Source of the DNA: Nepenthes gracilis
Taxonomy: Eukaryota > Streptophyta > Magnoliopsida > Caryophyllales > Nepenthaceae
NCBI GenBank assembly: GCA_033239525.1
Contig: BSYO01000020.1
Span: 10,356,308 to 10,420,307, forward strand
Direction of reading: 5' to 3'
Length of the DNA: 64,000 bases
The notes under the pieces: model-generated
Databases searched by the model: none
The model's input: only the letters and a program-made list of their open reading frames with translations
What the model was told of the DNA's origin: nothing
Program-made: the position numbers and the translations under genes
Part shown: positions 1 to 11,649 of the stretch, piece by piece
Layout: each line of letters opens with the position of its first letter
Position numbering within the stretch: position 1 is the first letter of the stretch

Positions 1-411
1 AAAATATTTTCATAAGGTGACTTTGTAGTTTATTTCACTTCTATAGTTTGTAAAATCAGATAGTGAATTCACTTTACACAATATGAGTTTCATCTCAAAT
101 AAATTTGTGCACTAGCATCATCAGTGCCAAGAAAGAGACCTTGAGTCAAGGTTGCACTGAAGTTATAATCCTTTCAGTTTTTTACGATTGGTAAATCAGC
201 TCCTATCCAACCACCAAAAATATGAGAAGACATGGAAAAAATGAGAAGAAACACCATTGCTCGATATGATGATGCTGAGAAGGGGGTACGGTATACATCA
301 CCCATTTTTCACTGACCTAAAATACTGCTAGAATTGTAGAAGAAAGCAGAACGAAGCAAATAATGCCAAATGGAAACAAAACTACAGATGTTGGTTAGCG
401 GTTTAGGCACC
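1..411. other. Unassigned flank left of element G1
   Basis: AT-rich sequence with no sustained reading frame and no repeat motif I recognise. It ends where similarity between the truncated 5' LTR of G1 and its 3' LTR begins. It may be host DNA or older transposon sequence. Confidence 0.4.
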
Positions 412-880
412 CTTTTTGTTTTTTTACTAACCCCTTCAGATTAGTGACTCGGGCACTTGTAAGATAAATAGGATCGAAGGAAGAGACTAAGGCAGAGATT
501 GAAATTAGGAAAGTTGGTTATTCAACGTTGTATTTAGTTCCGATCAGTAGCTTATTATGTTTCTATTATTCGAGTTATAGTCTATAATTAAACGAATGGA
601 TGTTAGTTTATCTAGTATTAGTCTACTATGGATGTAGTTTATTCTAATTTTTGGATTAGATGTGACTCATTACATATAGTCCGACGTCTTGTTATGGTCG
701 GTGCTCCAGTCATCTAATGACGTGGCATTTTGAATCCCGTGGTTAGATTATAATATTTTTAATTTGGTCAGTCGATGAATCGACGTGAAGCTTATGTCCA
801 TGAATTATTGGGTTTATTATTTTGTTTATGATTAATCTCACTAATTATTAATATCGGGACTTGGTACTGGGATATGATAG
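412..880 (+). repeat. G1 5' LTR, 3' part only
   Basis: This stretch matches 6738-7199 nearly end to end, including the shared motifs around 'gatgtagtt', 'gacgtggcattt' and 'gattattgggtttatta'. Only the 3' quarter of the LTR is left; the segment equivalent to 5157-6737 is missing. It ends 7 bases before the primer binding site. Confidence 0.8.
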
Positions 881-887
881 GGTAAAG

Positions 888-899
888 TGGTATCAGAGA
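888..899 (+). other. G1 primer binding site (tRNA-iMet type)
   Basis: TGGTATCAGAGA matches 11 of 12 bases of the plant initiator-Met primer site TGGTATCAGAGC and sits directly after the LTR. Confidence 0.8.
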
Positions 900-970
900 A
901 GTCATAAGAAGAATGTCTTATTTGGTTTGAGGATCTAATTTGATTAATTATTTTGTGATAGGATTGAAAG

Positions 971-1680
971 ATGCCTTTAGGACGAGGAGGCAGTATCGGA
1001 CCAAGCTTTTGCCCAAATCGGGAAGAAGAGCACTTAGATATTATGGCTAGGATAGCTGATGTGATGGAGCCTATGGCTCGAGGATCTCGGAACTCAGAGC
1101 CACCAATGGTTAACCCAGCAACAATTGCATACAATTGATTCACTAATGAGAGGGTGCCAAAATTTATGGGTGATTCGGACCCTACTAAAACTAAGATTTG
1201 GATATGATGGATCGAGAGGGTTTTCAAAATAATTCACTATCCAAAGGAGGACAAGGTTGTTTTTGCCTCGTACAAGCTAGAAGGAAAGGTGGGCTATTGG
1301 TGGTCAATGAAGAAGCGTGTCTTGGGATTAGAGAACAAGCAGATCTCCTGAGATATGTTTGTAGAAGTCTTTATGGATAAATATTTTTTGACGAGCCTGA
1401 GGGAACAGAAGGAGGATGAATTTGCCCGTTTGCGGCAAGGAAATTGAATAGTGGGAGAATCCCATAAGAGGTACAAGTCAATGGACAAGGGGAAGAAATG
1501 AGCTGAACTCTAGGGTACACTGGGCCCTCAACAAGCAAAGCCCGTGTGTCCTCGTTGTGAAAAGTCTAATACAGGACAGCCATACTATAAGGTCTTAGGA
1601 GCATGCTTCAATTGCAGCCAATCTGGTCACATGATCAAGGACTACCCACATTCCTTGTGGCAAACGGCGAGGAAGCCAAG
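971..1680 (+). pseudogene. G1 gag remnant with zinc knuckle
   Basis: Gag binds and packages the element RNA. From the ATG at 971 one can follow, with stops, the retrotransposon gag core: F-M-G-D-S-D-P, then W-I-E-R-V-F-K, then K-L-E-G-K-V-G-Y-W-W, then K-Y-F near 1380, then R-L-R-Q-G-N. A CCHC knuckle lies at about 1606-1650 (CFNC ... GH ... DY), with the last Cys changed to Tyr. Several in-frame stops are present (for example TGA at 1206 in WI*WIERVF). It is a clear chromoviral gag but not translatable as one protein. Confidence 0.8.
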
Positions 1681-1689
1681 TGTTTTAGA

Positions 1690-2090
1690 AAAATCTTTCG
1701 TGGTGACAGCCCAGGATACAGATGCATCGCCCATGGTGGTGAAAGTTAAACTCATAATTTTTGAAACTTTAGCTCATGTGCTTTTGGATTCAGGGTTAAC
1801 ACATTTATTCTTAACTTCCAAGTTTGTTCGTTTTTTATTATCATTCCCGAAGATTATGAATTTTTTTATTAATAGTGTCAATACTTATGGGATCGTTTTT
1901 GGTCACGGATATTATGTACTCTAGGTACATTGTTTGGGTTAATGGGTTAGAGTTAATAGTAGATTTGATTTTGTTGGACATACATGATTTTGATGTAATT
2001 TTTGACATGAATTGGTTAATTAGTTATCATGCTAGCATAGATTGTTTTCATATGAGAGTCATTTTCCAATTTGGGATGTGAGCCATTTTA
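1690..2090 (+). pseudogene. G1 retropepsin (aspartic protease) remnant
   Basis: Protease cuts the Gag-Pol polyprotein. The active-site triad region reads AHVLLDSGLTH, where the family usually has DSGATH, followed after a frameshift near 1900 by DFDVIFDMNWLISYHASIDC, which corresponds to the usual D-V-I-L-G-M-D-W-L segment. Its place between gag and RT agrees with the identification. Confidence 0.7.
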
Positions 2091-2199
2091 TTTCTAAGGA
2101 GTAATGCCAAAATAATCTCCATATATGATTTCGACGTTGCATGTTTGCCATTTGATGTAGAGTGGATGTCAAGCCTACTTGACTTATGCTATCACAATT

Positions 2200-3660
2200 G
2201 GGAGTCAAGTGTGCAGATGAAGGATATACCTGTGGTATGTGAATTTGATGATGTTTTTCCTGAAAATCTTTGGGGACTGCCGCCAAACTGAGAGATTAAG
2301 TTTGAAATTGAGACCATAACTGGAACAACGCTTATATTAAAGGCTCATTATAGAATGACACCATCAGAGTTTGAAGAATAGAAACAATAGTTGCAAGAGC
2401 TACTGGAGAAGGGTTTTATTTGCCCAAGTGTATCCTTATGGGGTGTCCCGATGTTGTTTGCAAAGAAGAAAATTGGGTCTATGCAGCTATATATAGATTA
2501 TCGGAAGCTGAATAAGAGTACTATCAAGAACAAGTACGCATTACCAATAATTAATGACTTATTTGACCAATTGCAAGGTGCCCAAGTATTTTCTAATATT
2601 AATATTTGTTTGGGTTATCATCAATTGAGAATTAAGATGGAAGACGTTGCAAAGACAACTTCCCGAACGAGGTATGGGTATTATGAGTTTTTGGTTATGC
2701 CTTTTGGATTAATTAACACTCCTATAACTTTTATGAATTTGATGGACTGGGTATTCCAACCTTATCTTGACAAGTTCGTGGTGGTATTTATTGATGATAT
2801 ATTGATATACTTAAAAAGTTATGAAGAGCATAAATCACACCTAAGGATTACACTCCAAACACTTCAGGAAAGGAGTTTGTATGCCAAGTTGAAGAAGTAT
2901 GAGTTTTGGCATGAGGAGATCAAGTTTTTGGGTCATGCCATTTCAAAATGAGGTATTTCGTTCGATCCTAAGAAGGTTAAAGCAGCGATTAATGGGAACC
3001 GGCCATCAACGGGGATGGAAGTTAGAAGTTTTTTTAGGAATGACAGGGTATTACCAAAGATTTATGGAGAACTTTTCTAGGAATGCCATTAACTCGATTG
3101 ACATGGAAGGAAGTCAAATTTAATTTGACGGATGATTGTGAAAGGAGTTTCCAGGAATTAAAAGACCATTTAACGACAACCTCGATTTTGATGATTCCCA
3201 AAAGATTTGGAGGATTTGTGGTCTATTGTGATGAATCTAGGACTAGACTAGGGTGTGTCCTAATGCAGTATGGAAATGTGATTGCGTATGAGTCGTGGCA
3301 ATTGAAGTCGTACGAAGGAATTATCCAACGATGATTTAGAATTGGCAGCAGTGATCTTTACGTTGAAAATTTAGATATATTATCTTTACTGAGAGAAATT
3401 TTTGGTGTACTTTGACTACATGAGTCTCAAGTATTTATCTTTTCAAAAACATTTGAACATGAGACAGAGAAAATAGATGGACTTTCTGAAAAATTATGAT
3501 TGTAAAATTCAGTACCAACTGGAAAAGACTAACGTAATAGCAAATGCCTTAAGTCGTCAAACGACAAACTTAATGGCACATTTGAGGAATAAGGAAATGG
3601 AGATATTAGACTGTATAAAGCAATGTGACATTAAAAGGCACTACCAAGGTACTCGGATGA
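2200..3660 (+). pseudogene. G1 reverse transcriptase and RNase H remnant
   Basis: This segment copies element RNA into DNA. The RT core is open from 2391 to 2951: [11 protein letters not shown], the palm region [29 protein letters not shown], and the catalytic FIDDILIY box at about 2789-2812, then FLGHAISK. A stop at 2949 and frameshifts follow. The RNase H part (about 3120-3600) keeps FGGFVVYCDESRTRLGCVLMQYGNVIAYESWQ in pieces and ends with the connection motif ALSRQ. The polymerase Asp pair is intact, the frame is not. Confidence 0.85.
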
Positions 3661-3679
3661 TATAGCCAAATTTTCAAGT

Positions 3680-5100
3680 GTAACTTGAGATTCTGGATAG
3701 AATTAGGGGAGCTCAAATGGACGATCAATTCTTGGTGGTTATCACTGGTGATTTAAACAAGGAATCAAGGGTGGATTTTAGTATATGGGCCAATGAAATC
3801 TTGAAATTTTGGGAACAGATATGTATGCTGGATATTGGAGAATTAAAAGAAATTATGAATGAGACTCATTGATCAAAGTATATTATTTATTCAAGAATTA
3901 ACAAAATGTATTAAAACTTGAAAAAAATATTTTGCTGGCATAATGTGAAAAGAGAAATTACGGCCTATGTTGGAAGGTAGTTGATGCGTCAACAATTGAA
4001 GGCCGATCATAAGAAACCACCCAACTGATTGCAACCTATGCCAACTCCTAGCTGAAAATGAGACGACATAACAATGGATTTTGTGATGGGCTTGTCAAGA
4101 ATGTCGAGGAATCACAATACTATTAGGGTAATTGTAGATTGGCTTACTAAGTCAGCTTATTTCTTTGCCATTCGAATGACACTTTCTAGAAATCGCTTAG
4201 CCAAATTGCACATTAATGAGGTCATTAGATTACATAGTGTGCTAGATTTCATGGTATTAGATCAAGACCCAAGATTTGTCTTAAAATTTTAAAAAAACTT
4301 GCATCAAGAATTGGGAACTAATTTAAAGTTTAGTACGGCATATTATTCTCAAATGGATAGGCAATCGGAGCGAACGATTCAAATTCTAAAGGATATCTTT
4401 AAAACTTTGATTTTGGAAATGAAAGGAAATTGAGCGATTATCTATCATTAGCGGAATTTGCGTACAACAATAACTATCAAGCAACTATCAGTATGGCCTC
4501 GTTTGAAGCCTTATATAGAATAAAATACCGTTCCCCGATTCATTAGGAGGAGACCACAGATAGGAGACTTTTGAGACCAAAGGTCATTCAAGAGATGTTC
4601 AACAAGGTTCGTTTGATCCATGAATAGTTAAAGGTTGCCCAAAGTTGACAGAAAAGTTATGTTGATCAAAGGAGATTAAAGTTGAGTTTCAATGTTGGGC
4701 GCTATGTATTTTTAAAGATATCTCCATTAAAGAGAGTTTCTAGATTTGGGATTAAAGGGAAATTGAATCTGAAATTTATTAGATAATTCAAAATTCTAGA
4801 GAAAATCGGTAAAGTAGCTTATAGATTGGCTCTACCCTTAAACCTATGAGAGGCTTACAATGTATTCCATTTGTCAACGCTTTGGAAGTATCTTCATGAC
4901 ACATCACACAATATTGAATACAAACCGTAGAGGATAAATGAAGACATGACGTATAATGAGAAACAGGTTCAGATTTTGGATAGAAGAGATCAAGTACTTT
5001 GGACGAAAGTAGTTCCATCGGTTAAAGTCTTCTAAAGAAACTGCTCGAATGAAGAAGCGACATAGGAAAGAAAAGATGAGATCTGGGAGTACCTACACTT
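3680..5100 (+). pseudogene. G1 integrase with chromodomain-like tail, broken
   Basis: Integrase joins element DNA to the host. The core begins near 4074 with MDFVMGLSRM and VIVDWLTKSAYF; the second catalytic Asp region reads LDQDPRF at about 4258-4280. Further on are LAEFAYNNNYQ and a GPY/F-like stretch. From about 4860 the tail reads VFHLSTLWKYLHDTSH, then QILDRRDQVLW, then EATxERKDEIWE, the arrangement found in Tekay-type chromodomain-like ends. Stops and frameshifts occur roughly every 100-200 bases. Confidence 0.75.
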
Positions 5101-5137
5101 ATTTCTTTAATAAGGTACGTGAAAATTTGAGGACGAA

Positions 5138-5156
5138 ATTTTTATGAGGGTAGAAA
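5138..5156 (+). other. G1 polypurine tract region
   Basis: Purine-rich run just before the 3' LTR, preceded by 'gaggacgaaattttta', a sequence typical of the end of plant chromovirus interiors. It would prime plus-strand synthesis. Confidence 0.6.
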
Positions 5157-7199
5157 TATAAGGTTCAAGTTCAAATTTTATTTTAATCATGATTAAATAA
5201 GTTGAGACAATTAAAGTTCATATCAAAGGAGAAAGAAAATTAGGTCAAAAGTTAATTTTGGATTGGGTTTCTGTGAGTTGATGGATGCCTGATCGGCACC
5301 CAACACATACCTATGCGTGTTCTAGGTAGGGAGTTTGCGCCTGACTATTGTCAGAGCAGAACTCGAGCGCGCTTTCCAGATTAGCCCACGCTCGATGCAC
5401 GCCTAGGGAAAGCTCGAGCGCATTGACGCAGAATGCCAGCGCCTGATACGTGTCTGAGATAGTGCTCATGCACCACCATATTTAGCAGTGGCATCTGACG
5501 TACGCTTGAGCACCACTCTACCATGTATGTCATATCTGGCTGATTTACGATCATTTTTTGTCATATTTTGAGAGATAAGAGAGGAGAAGAAGAGAAGAAA
5601 GAGAAAGAAAGGAAGCTAGAGAAGCCGAATTAGAGTAAATCCAAGCAAGATTTTTGGTAATTTGGAGTGCATCTCAAGCCTTCCTTTCTTTTGTTGCTAA
5701 TTTCTTCCATTTCCTTAAGCATATATTATTCCAAATACTCATACATAACATGTTTTCGTAAATAAGATAATGGAACTTCATATATATGAATTCCCACTTC
5801 CCTTCTATATATTTTTATAAAAATCATGTTCTTAGTTCATATACTTTGGATTATTAAGTTAATTTCGTGTAATTTTCTTGCATACTTGTATTGAATTCAT
5901 AGTTATATGACTCTTGTAAGCTTTAATTTCATATTTAATGTTTTTTGTATGCTTAAAATCACTAAGTTTATATCTTGCATGTTCTGAAAATTTAATAATT
6001 TGCCCTTGGATGCATGTTATTTCAAATGAAATGTTGAAATCTCAAAATGCTATTGATTTTTCTACCAGTTGATTTGAAAAACTTATAATGTAGCTTTTAT
6101 ATGTTCAAAAACTTGCATGTTTAAATTTTTATAAAATTTTTATGTATTGCATGATAATTATTTAAAAGGATTATGAAAAAACCTTTACAATTTGTTAAAA
6201 ACTAAGAATATTTTCTTCAGATTGAGAAAATGTAAAAATTAAGTGAAAATATTTAGAGTTTTCATATGTTTAAATATCAAACCATTACAATAAGTTCGGC
6301 GGGTGGTATATTATGATATGCATTAATATATTGTAGTGGTAATCAAGGTTTAAACCCATCATCCGTAGGTGAAAGTGGCATTCGACCTCATTTATAAGGT
6401 TATATGTACAACGACCCACCCATGAATTTCAAATAGTAACGTAAGGTCTTTGGTTATGTAGAAATAAATATAACCCGGGCTTTAATTATTCGCTCTTTTA
6501 TTCGGTATGGCCCTATTGGCCATTGGTCCCTAAAAATTTGAATAATTGAGCATAGATTTTACGGCACAATTTGAATAATAACATAAAAAGAAAATTTAAA
6601 AAGCTGTGTACATTGTCATGAAAAATTCATAGCATTTTATTAAATTTGATTCATTACTCCTTTCGGCATGTTTGATGAAAATTATATGTTTAATTATAAA
6701 ATTATATACTTTACTGAGCTCTCAATTCGCTTTTTATTTTTGTTTTTACTAATCCCTTTAGATTAACGACTAAGACACTCGTAAGATGAGTAGGATCGAA
6801 GGAAGAGATTAAGGCAAAGATTAGAATTATGAACGATGATTCTTTGTTGTTGTATTTAGTTTCAATTAGTAGCTTATTATACTTCTATTATTTGAGCTAT
6901 GGTCCATAATTAAATGAATGGATGTTAGTTTACCTAGTATCAGTCTATTGTGGATGTAGTTCACTATGATTTTTGGATTAGGATAACGCCTTACGTATGA
7001 TCCAATGTTTTATTATGATTAATATTTCAGGCACATGATGACGTGGCATTTTGGGTCTCATAGTCAAGTTATAATATTTTTAGTTTAGTCGGTCGATGTA
7101 TCGACATAAAGCTCACGTCCATAGATTATTGGGTTTATTATTTTGTTTATGATTAATCACACTAATTATTAATATCAGGGTCGAGTATAAGGACGTGAC
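5157..7199 (+). repeat. G1 3' LTR, full length
   Basis: About 2.04 kb. The start TATAAGG corresponds to the TGTAAGG start of the related element H; the end is GACGTGACA. The last 462 bases match the 5' LTR remnant. No reading frame of note. Positions 5290-5540 contain several short GAGCGC/GCTCGAGC motifs that also occur in the H LTR. Confidence 0.8.
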
Positions 7200-7375
7200 A
7201 ATCTTTCATCATTCTTCCAATAGAGCATACAATTAGTCAAACATGCATCTATATTTCTATAAGATAGTCCAAGAACTTGAATAATCTTCTTTGTTTCACA
7301 ATATGAATTTACCATATTTGAAATTTCTGGAAGTAGTTCTTCCTTCAAAAATTGCAATAGGATTGTTAGATGACT
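7200..7375 (-). pseudogene. CACTA (En/Spm) TNP2-type transposase fragment
   Basis: On the minus strand a short frame reads QFLKEELLPE, then SYCETKKIIQVLGLSYRNIDAC and NCMLYWKNDE. Plant TNP2 transposases carry the closely similar block with K-K-x-x-x-x-L-G-L-x-Y and C-x-N-x-C-x-L-Y/F-W-K, so the family assignment is firm though only about 55 codons remain. It is cut off exactly at the 3' LTR end of G1, which suggests that G1 inserted in, or later recombined with, a CACTA element. No other TNP2 part is recognisable on the far side of G1. Confidence 0.7.
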
Positions 7376-7437
7376 CGCTATTCACCGGCCATTACTTTTA
7401 ACATGTGACAACTTTAGCACTTCAAATAGTCATGAGT

Positions 7438-7660
7438 TGTTAAAAAATAATGAGAATTGTAAGTAAACTTTGACTGAGTTGAGAGAACAAATTTCTTCTG
7501 TATTACTGATAATTTTCAGTTAGTTGCACTCTACACATGTACAAGTACATATATATAGATCCTAGTTAATTTCAACTACTGATTAGAAACTAACTATATC
7601 TAATCCAAACCATGGAACAAACTAACTAGAATATGTCAGTTTACAGACACTAAACTAACA
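7438..7660 (+). repeat. Small Ty1/copia-like LTR
   Basis: 223 bp starting TGTTAAAA and ending ACTAACA, with a TATATATAG box at about 7549 and, 3 bases after the end, ATTGGTATGAGAG, which resembles the tRNA-iMet primer site. No copia coding sequence follows and no target duplication is visible, so it is a remnant. Orientation rests on the primer-site match. Confidence 0.5.
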
Positions 7661-7849
7661 TACATTGGTATGAGAGTGTTTTCAATGTATTCCAGTATTA
7701 ATTAGCACATGTTCCATCTCAAATAGTGTCTCAAATGCAGCATTGGAAGCATAATCAACTAATCCTTATGCAAGAACATTAACCAATCATCTTATACTAC
7801 TATATGTTGCACATGGATTGCCAACTTGACTAATCAAGCTTCAAAATAG

Positions 7850-7862
7850 CCCCCCCCCCCCC
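7850..7862. repeat. Poly-C run, 13 bases
   Basis: Uninterrupted C run directly at the left edge of the 111-bp duplication. Confidence 0.9.
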
Positions 7863-8080
7863 AAGCTTAATATTAATCTGCCAGTACCAGTGTGAAAGAT
7901 GACAAGAAATAAAACAGAAGGACAATATGCCAAGCTCTACTGACATAAAGTCATTTGTCTCGCTATATTCCCCAAGCTTAATATTAATCTGCCAGTACCA
8001 GTGTGAAAGATGACAAGAAATAAAACAGAAGGACAATATGCCAAGCTCTACTGACATAAAGTCATTTGTCTCGCTATATT
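7861..8080. repeat. 111-bp tandem duplication
   Basis: The unit starting CCAAGCTTAATATT at 7861 is repeated at 7972 with no difference I can see through CGCTATATT (7969 and 8080). The near identity implies a recent duplication. A 100-codon minus-strand frame across it is a by-product of the repeat. Confidence 0.95.
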
Positions 8081-8986
8081 GCGATTCTCCTAATCTTTTT
8101 TCATGATGATACCAAGAGATATCAATTGGCATTTTCTACTGCTATCGATTATTCTGAACCAGTTTAGGAGTTTTCAAGTATATATTCATATACTTGAAAC
8201 ATGAACATTAAATATCATCTGTTCCTTCAAACTCTCTGTGTGCATAGCTGAATAATTTTTCAACATCAAAGCATATATTCTTTCTAAGGAAATCATCAAC
8301 AAGATTCATCCCATCCTTATTAGGAGCCACATATTAGAATGTCTATACAATGTCTAAGCAATTAGCTGTGAGAAGCCTACACATAATATCAGAATAAATG
8401 AACGATCATTAGATCAAATGTGACAACTGATGAACCAAATTGATAAATGAAGATGAAGCAATGCTATTAGAATGCCAACATAGCATGCAGCCGTTGTATA
8501 TATTGTACATGAAAAGAGTCAAAACCTATATATGCCTTGTTATGACTTAAACTGAGAAATATTTCAGTGCACATTAAACATATATGTGATGTCATCGTGG
8601 CTCATAATTATTGTTGTTCTTCTTCATTCATTTTTTAGAATGATTTTTTTACTACACATTGTTTATAGACTCAATATGACAAAAAAATATGGATATGCAC
8701 AATGATTCTAAAACTCTCATGATTGTACTATGATTACAGATTTATTGTATCCAAACTCCAATAATTTTTTTCCCTAATAACAGCCATGAAAGCATTTGAT
8801 TAAGCACAAGAAAAATAGCATGTGGATTTAGATTACAGAAGCCCCATTGTCACTCTCGTGATCCAAAATCAAAACAGTTCTTTTGGCATAGCACGTTAGC
8901 TAGGGAGATGTAATAGTAGATCCCTTATTGTAATTGTTTAAGAAAAAATTGATAATATGCATATTGGATGGTCAGTTATATGTGTA

Positions 8987-9017
<31 letters not shown>

Positions 9018-9269
9018 TTATTTGTTTATTTATTGAGAAATACGACGATTATTGTTCCATAACTCTCTCATAACACAAACTAAGTAGGAGAACCGCAACT
9101 AACTAGCAAATGATGCAACCAACTAGAAAGAGCAGAAATCTATCACCAAAAAGAGAAGATTTCAGAAATTTCTTTAAAATTTATGATAATGGTGAATGTT
9201 AAGATTGTTGAAATGAAAATGGCATTTTGAGGAAAATCAAGAATGGAAGGCGTTGTAAAGGCAAAAAAT
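8081..9269. other. Unassigned AT-rich stretch with a microsatellite
   Basis: No coding or transposon signature recognised. A (TC)n run followed by (TA)n lies at 8987-9017. Confidence 0.5.
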
Positions 9270-9680
9270 AGACCGATTGTGAAACATACCGTAGATGATA
9301 GACGGATGAAGATGTCGAGTCCAGGTACAATAATACCCGTAAAACGATTGCGTAACCGATCGAGAATCCCCGAGAAATGAAATCACGATGACAAAAGGCG
9401 GCGATAGCAGAATGCTCTGAAGTGTGTTTTGGCTATCGACCGCCCAGAAAGATATTTCGGCTGATTGAGGTGAGCGCAGAAGGTCACAGATAGCAAGTTG
9501 CTGGGTTTATGGTAAGGTTTTCCGCCAAACAACGTCGTTTTGACTTGAAACGACGCGTTTTTCGACGGCAAGCTTTGACAATAGATGATGTCAATTTGAA
9601 GTAAAACAACGCGTTTTTCTATAAATTGGTCGATCTATTCTTCCGAGGAGAGGCTTGGTTTCAAACCTATATCAAGTAAT
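9270..9680 (-). promoter_or_regulatory. Possible promoter and 5'UTR remnant on the minus strand
   Basis: Read on the minus strand this has features of a plant gene start: AAACGACG/CGTCGTTT motifs at 9520-9570 and 9605-9620, TATAAATT-like sequence at about 9620, a CT-rich leader-like section and a candidate 5' splice site (CTACG-GTATGTTT) at about 9285-9297. No convincing coding exon follows downstream. It may be a captured or decayed gene start. Confidence 0.25.
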
Positions 9681-10279
9681 ATGTATCAGATAATTCATGT
9701 CTCGAGGTCAGGTGCTGCTCGGCACATTAAATTATCTATGTGGTTAATTTATAAATTTTAAGTACCTTTTAATATAAAAAAATTTGACAAAAAATTTAGA
9801 AATTTTATTATATTTGTCAATTGAAACATATGATTTGGAGATCCTTTATTTTCAAAATTATGGATTATTCAACGTACCCTTTTTTTCATAATTGTGGTTG
9901 GAAAATTCACTTTGAGCATCCATTTCATAGAGTTTGAAGTTCTTATGACATAAAGACGTCAATAATGAAGTTTTTATAGATTTACATATCGTTATGAGCT
10001 TTTTTGTTAAAACAAAAAGGAAATTCCATTTCAAATTTCTCCTACTCACAAGCTCATGAATCTTCCCAATTCCCTAGTCTTTTCCCAATCTCTTTTTGTA
10101 ATGTATAACTATTTTTATGAAATGAAATAGCTCATTTTATTTTTGCCTAATTTCCTTTTATAATATACAGAACTAAACATCTTTAATTTGTAGGATAATA
10201 CTTTTCTTTCACAAAGGACTCGTACAGTAAACTTCCCGCAAGTAATCGTTTGCTATCGCTACATTGTTTCTAACAACAT
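9681..10279. other. Unassigned AT-rich DNA
   Basis: No coding, repeat or RNA gene signature seen. Confidence 0.5.
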
Positions 10280-11031
10280 TTTTCGTCCTCATTTAAATAT
10301 GCTCCTAATCTCACAATGGTTGTGAGACAAGATAACAAACATCTTGTTTCCAAGGTGATTTGATCTTCAACTAGTTTTATCGTGTTTCACTTTATCAATC
10401 AAAAGGCTACTTTTCATCATCTAAATAGAGTGAGAGCTAATGAAGAGGAGAAATGCAAAACTGCCTACCACTGTCGTGCTTTGGGACAAGAACTTGATTT
10501 TATTTAGCTGAAGGCTAAGATCAAATGACTCTGGGAGGGTGACTAATGTACCAAGTTCTTCTATTTAGTCGTAGGGAATTGTAACTTTAATAGAATCTTC
10601 TCCTTGGTTAAATAGGATGGCACACTTACTAGTAGCCCAAGTGAGGTCCAACAATTAATAGTTGCTCACTTTATGTGAATTTTGGGGACAGGTCATGCTG
10701 TTACTCCCTTTGACAAGGAAAGACTTCGCCTGTTCATCCTATAGACTATTCCTGATAAATTTCAAGAGTCTCTTTGCTACTGGGTGAGTGATGAGGAGGT
10801 TCGGCAATCTTTATTCTCCATAGGGGATTGAAAAGCACTCAGTCCAGTTGGGTCTCATCGAAATTTTTTAAAGAGGCATGGCACATTGTGGGTCATTCAA
10901 TTATTGAGGCAATCCAGGATTCATTTTAGCATGGAAAGCTCATCAAATAAATCAATGCTACCATTATTAGTTTGATTCTAAAGGTGAAGTCCCCCTCTAA
11001 GGTATCTGACTTTAGGTGTATTTCATACTAC
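10280..11031 (+). pseudogene. L1-type LINE ORF2, part 1 (linker to RT)
   Basis: With frame breaks the + strand reads EEEKCKTAYHCRALGQELDFI, then LWEGDxCTKFFY, then PFDKERLRLFI, then a stretch corresponding to K-S-P-G-P-D-G-F with FFKxAWHIVGHSIIEAI. This is the region between endonuclease and RT typical of plant L1 LINEs, which integrate by target-primed reverse transcription. It is interrupted at 11031 by solo LTR D and resumes at 14842 in the same sense. Confidence 0.75.
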
Positions 11032-11649
11032 TGTAACGACCTGAGTTTGAGTCCCCAAACTCGACCCGGATTGTCCAAGTAAAAAAATTTTGAATCATCT
11101 GAAATCATAATTTTTCATCATAAATTATAACGTCAAACAATTTAAATATACTCAAAATCGTTGCATCACTTATATTTATGACACCATAAATGATCATCAT
11201 AATTATATCATTAAATAAATATCCATAATATTAATAATAAATTACTTGACTTAGAAATAACATCTATATTCATAATATCCAATCCTCATAAATGAAAACC
11301 CGATAAATGTTTAAAAGTCAATTAACCAATAAAAATCTTAAATTCCTATCATGGAAGCCTCAATTTTCGAGATTACCTCTATCTAGATTCTACATGGCGA
11401 TATGAGATCCCTTATATCCTGATATCAACCTATCTACTCTGAAATCAATAAAATATAAGAGTGAGCCGAATTCTTAACAAGTAATTATAATCAATAATAG
11501 ATGAATACAAATCAATATCATGGATAATAATAACAAATATATACAATTATTAATAGTATATGATATACCAACTACTATCTGAGCCTCAACAATATGCCAT
11601 ATCCACAATCCAAAAGCTATAAGAATAACTAGATATTAGGAATGTAAGA

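Larger units (their letters stand above)
412..7199 (+). mobile_element. Element G1: degenerate Ty3/gypsy chromovirus, Tekay-like
   Basis: The order of parts is truncated 5' LTR, initiator-Met-type primer binding site, gag with zinc knuckle, protease, reverse transcriptase, RNase H, integrase with a chromodomain-like tail, purine tract and 3' LTR. That order (RT before integrase) defines Ty3/gypsy, and the C-terminal segment (VFH-LSTLWKYLHD ... QILDRRDQV) resembles the Tekay/Del chromovirus tail. All coding parts are broken by stops and frameshifts. The 5' LTR lacks about 1.6 kb present in the 3' LTR, so the element cannot be mobile and its left target duplication is lost. Confidence 0.85.
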
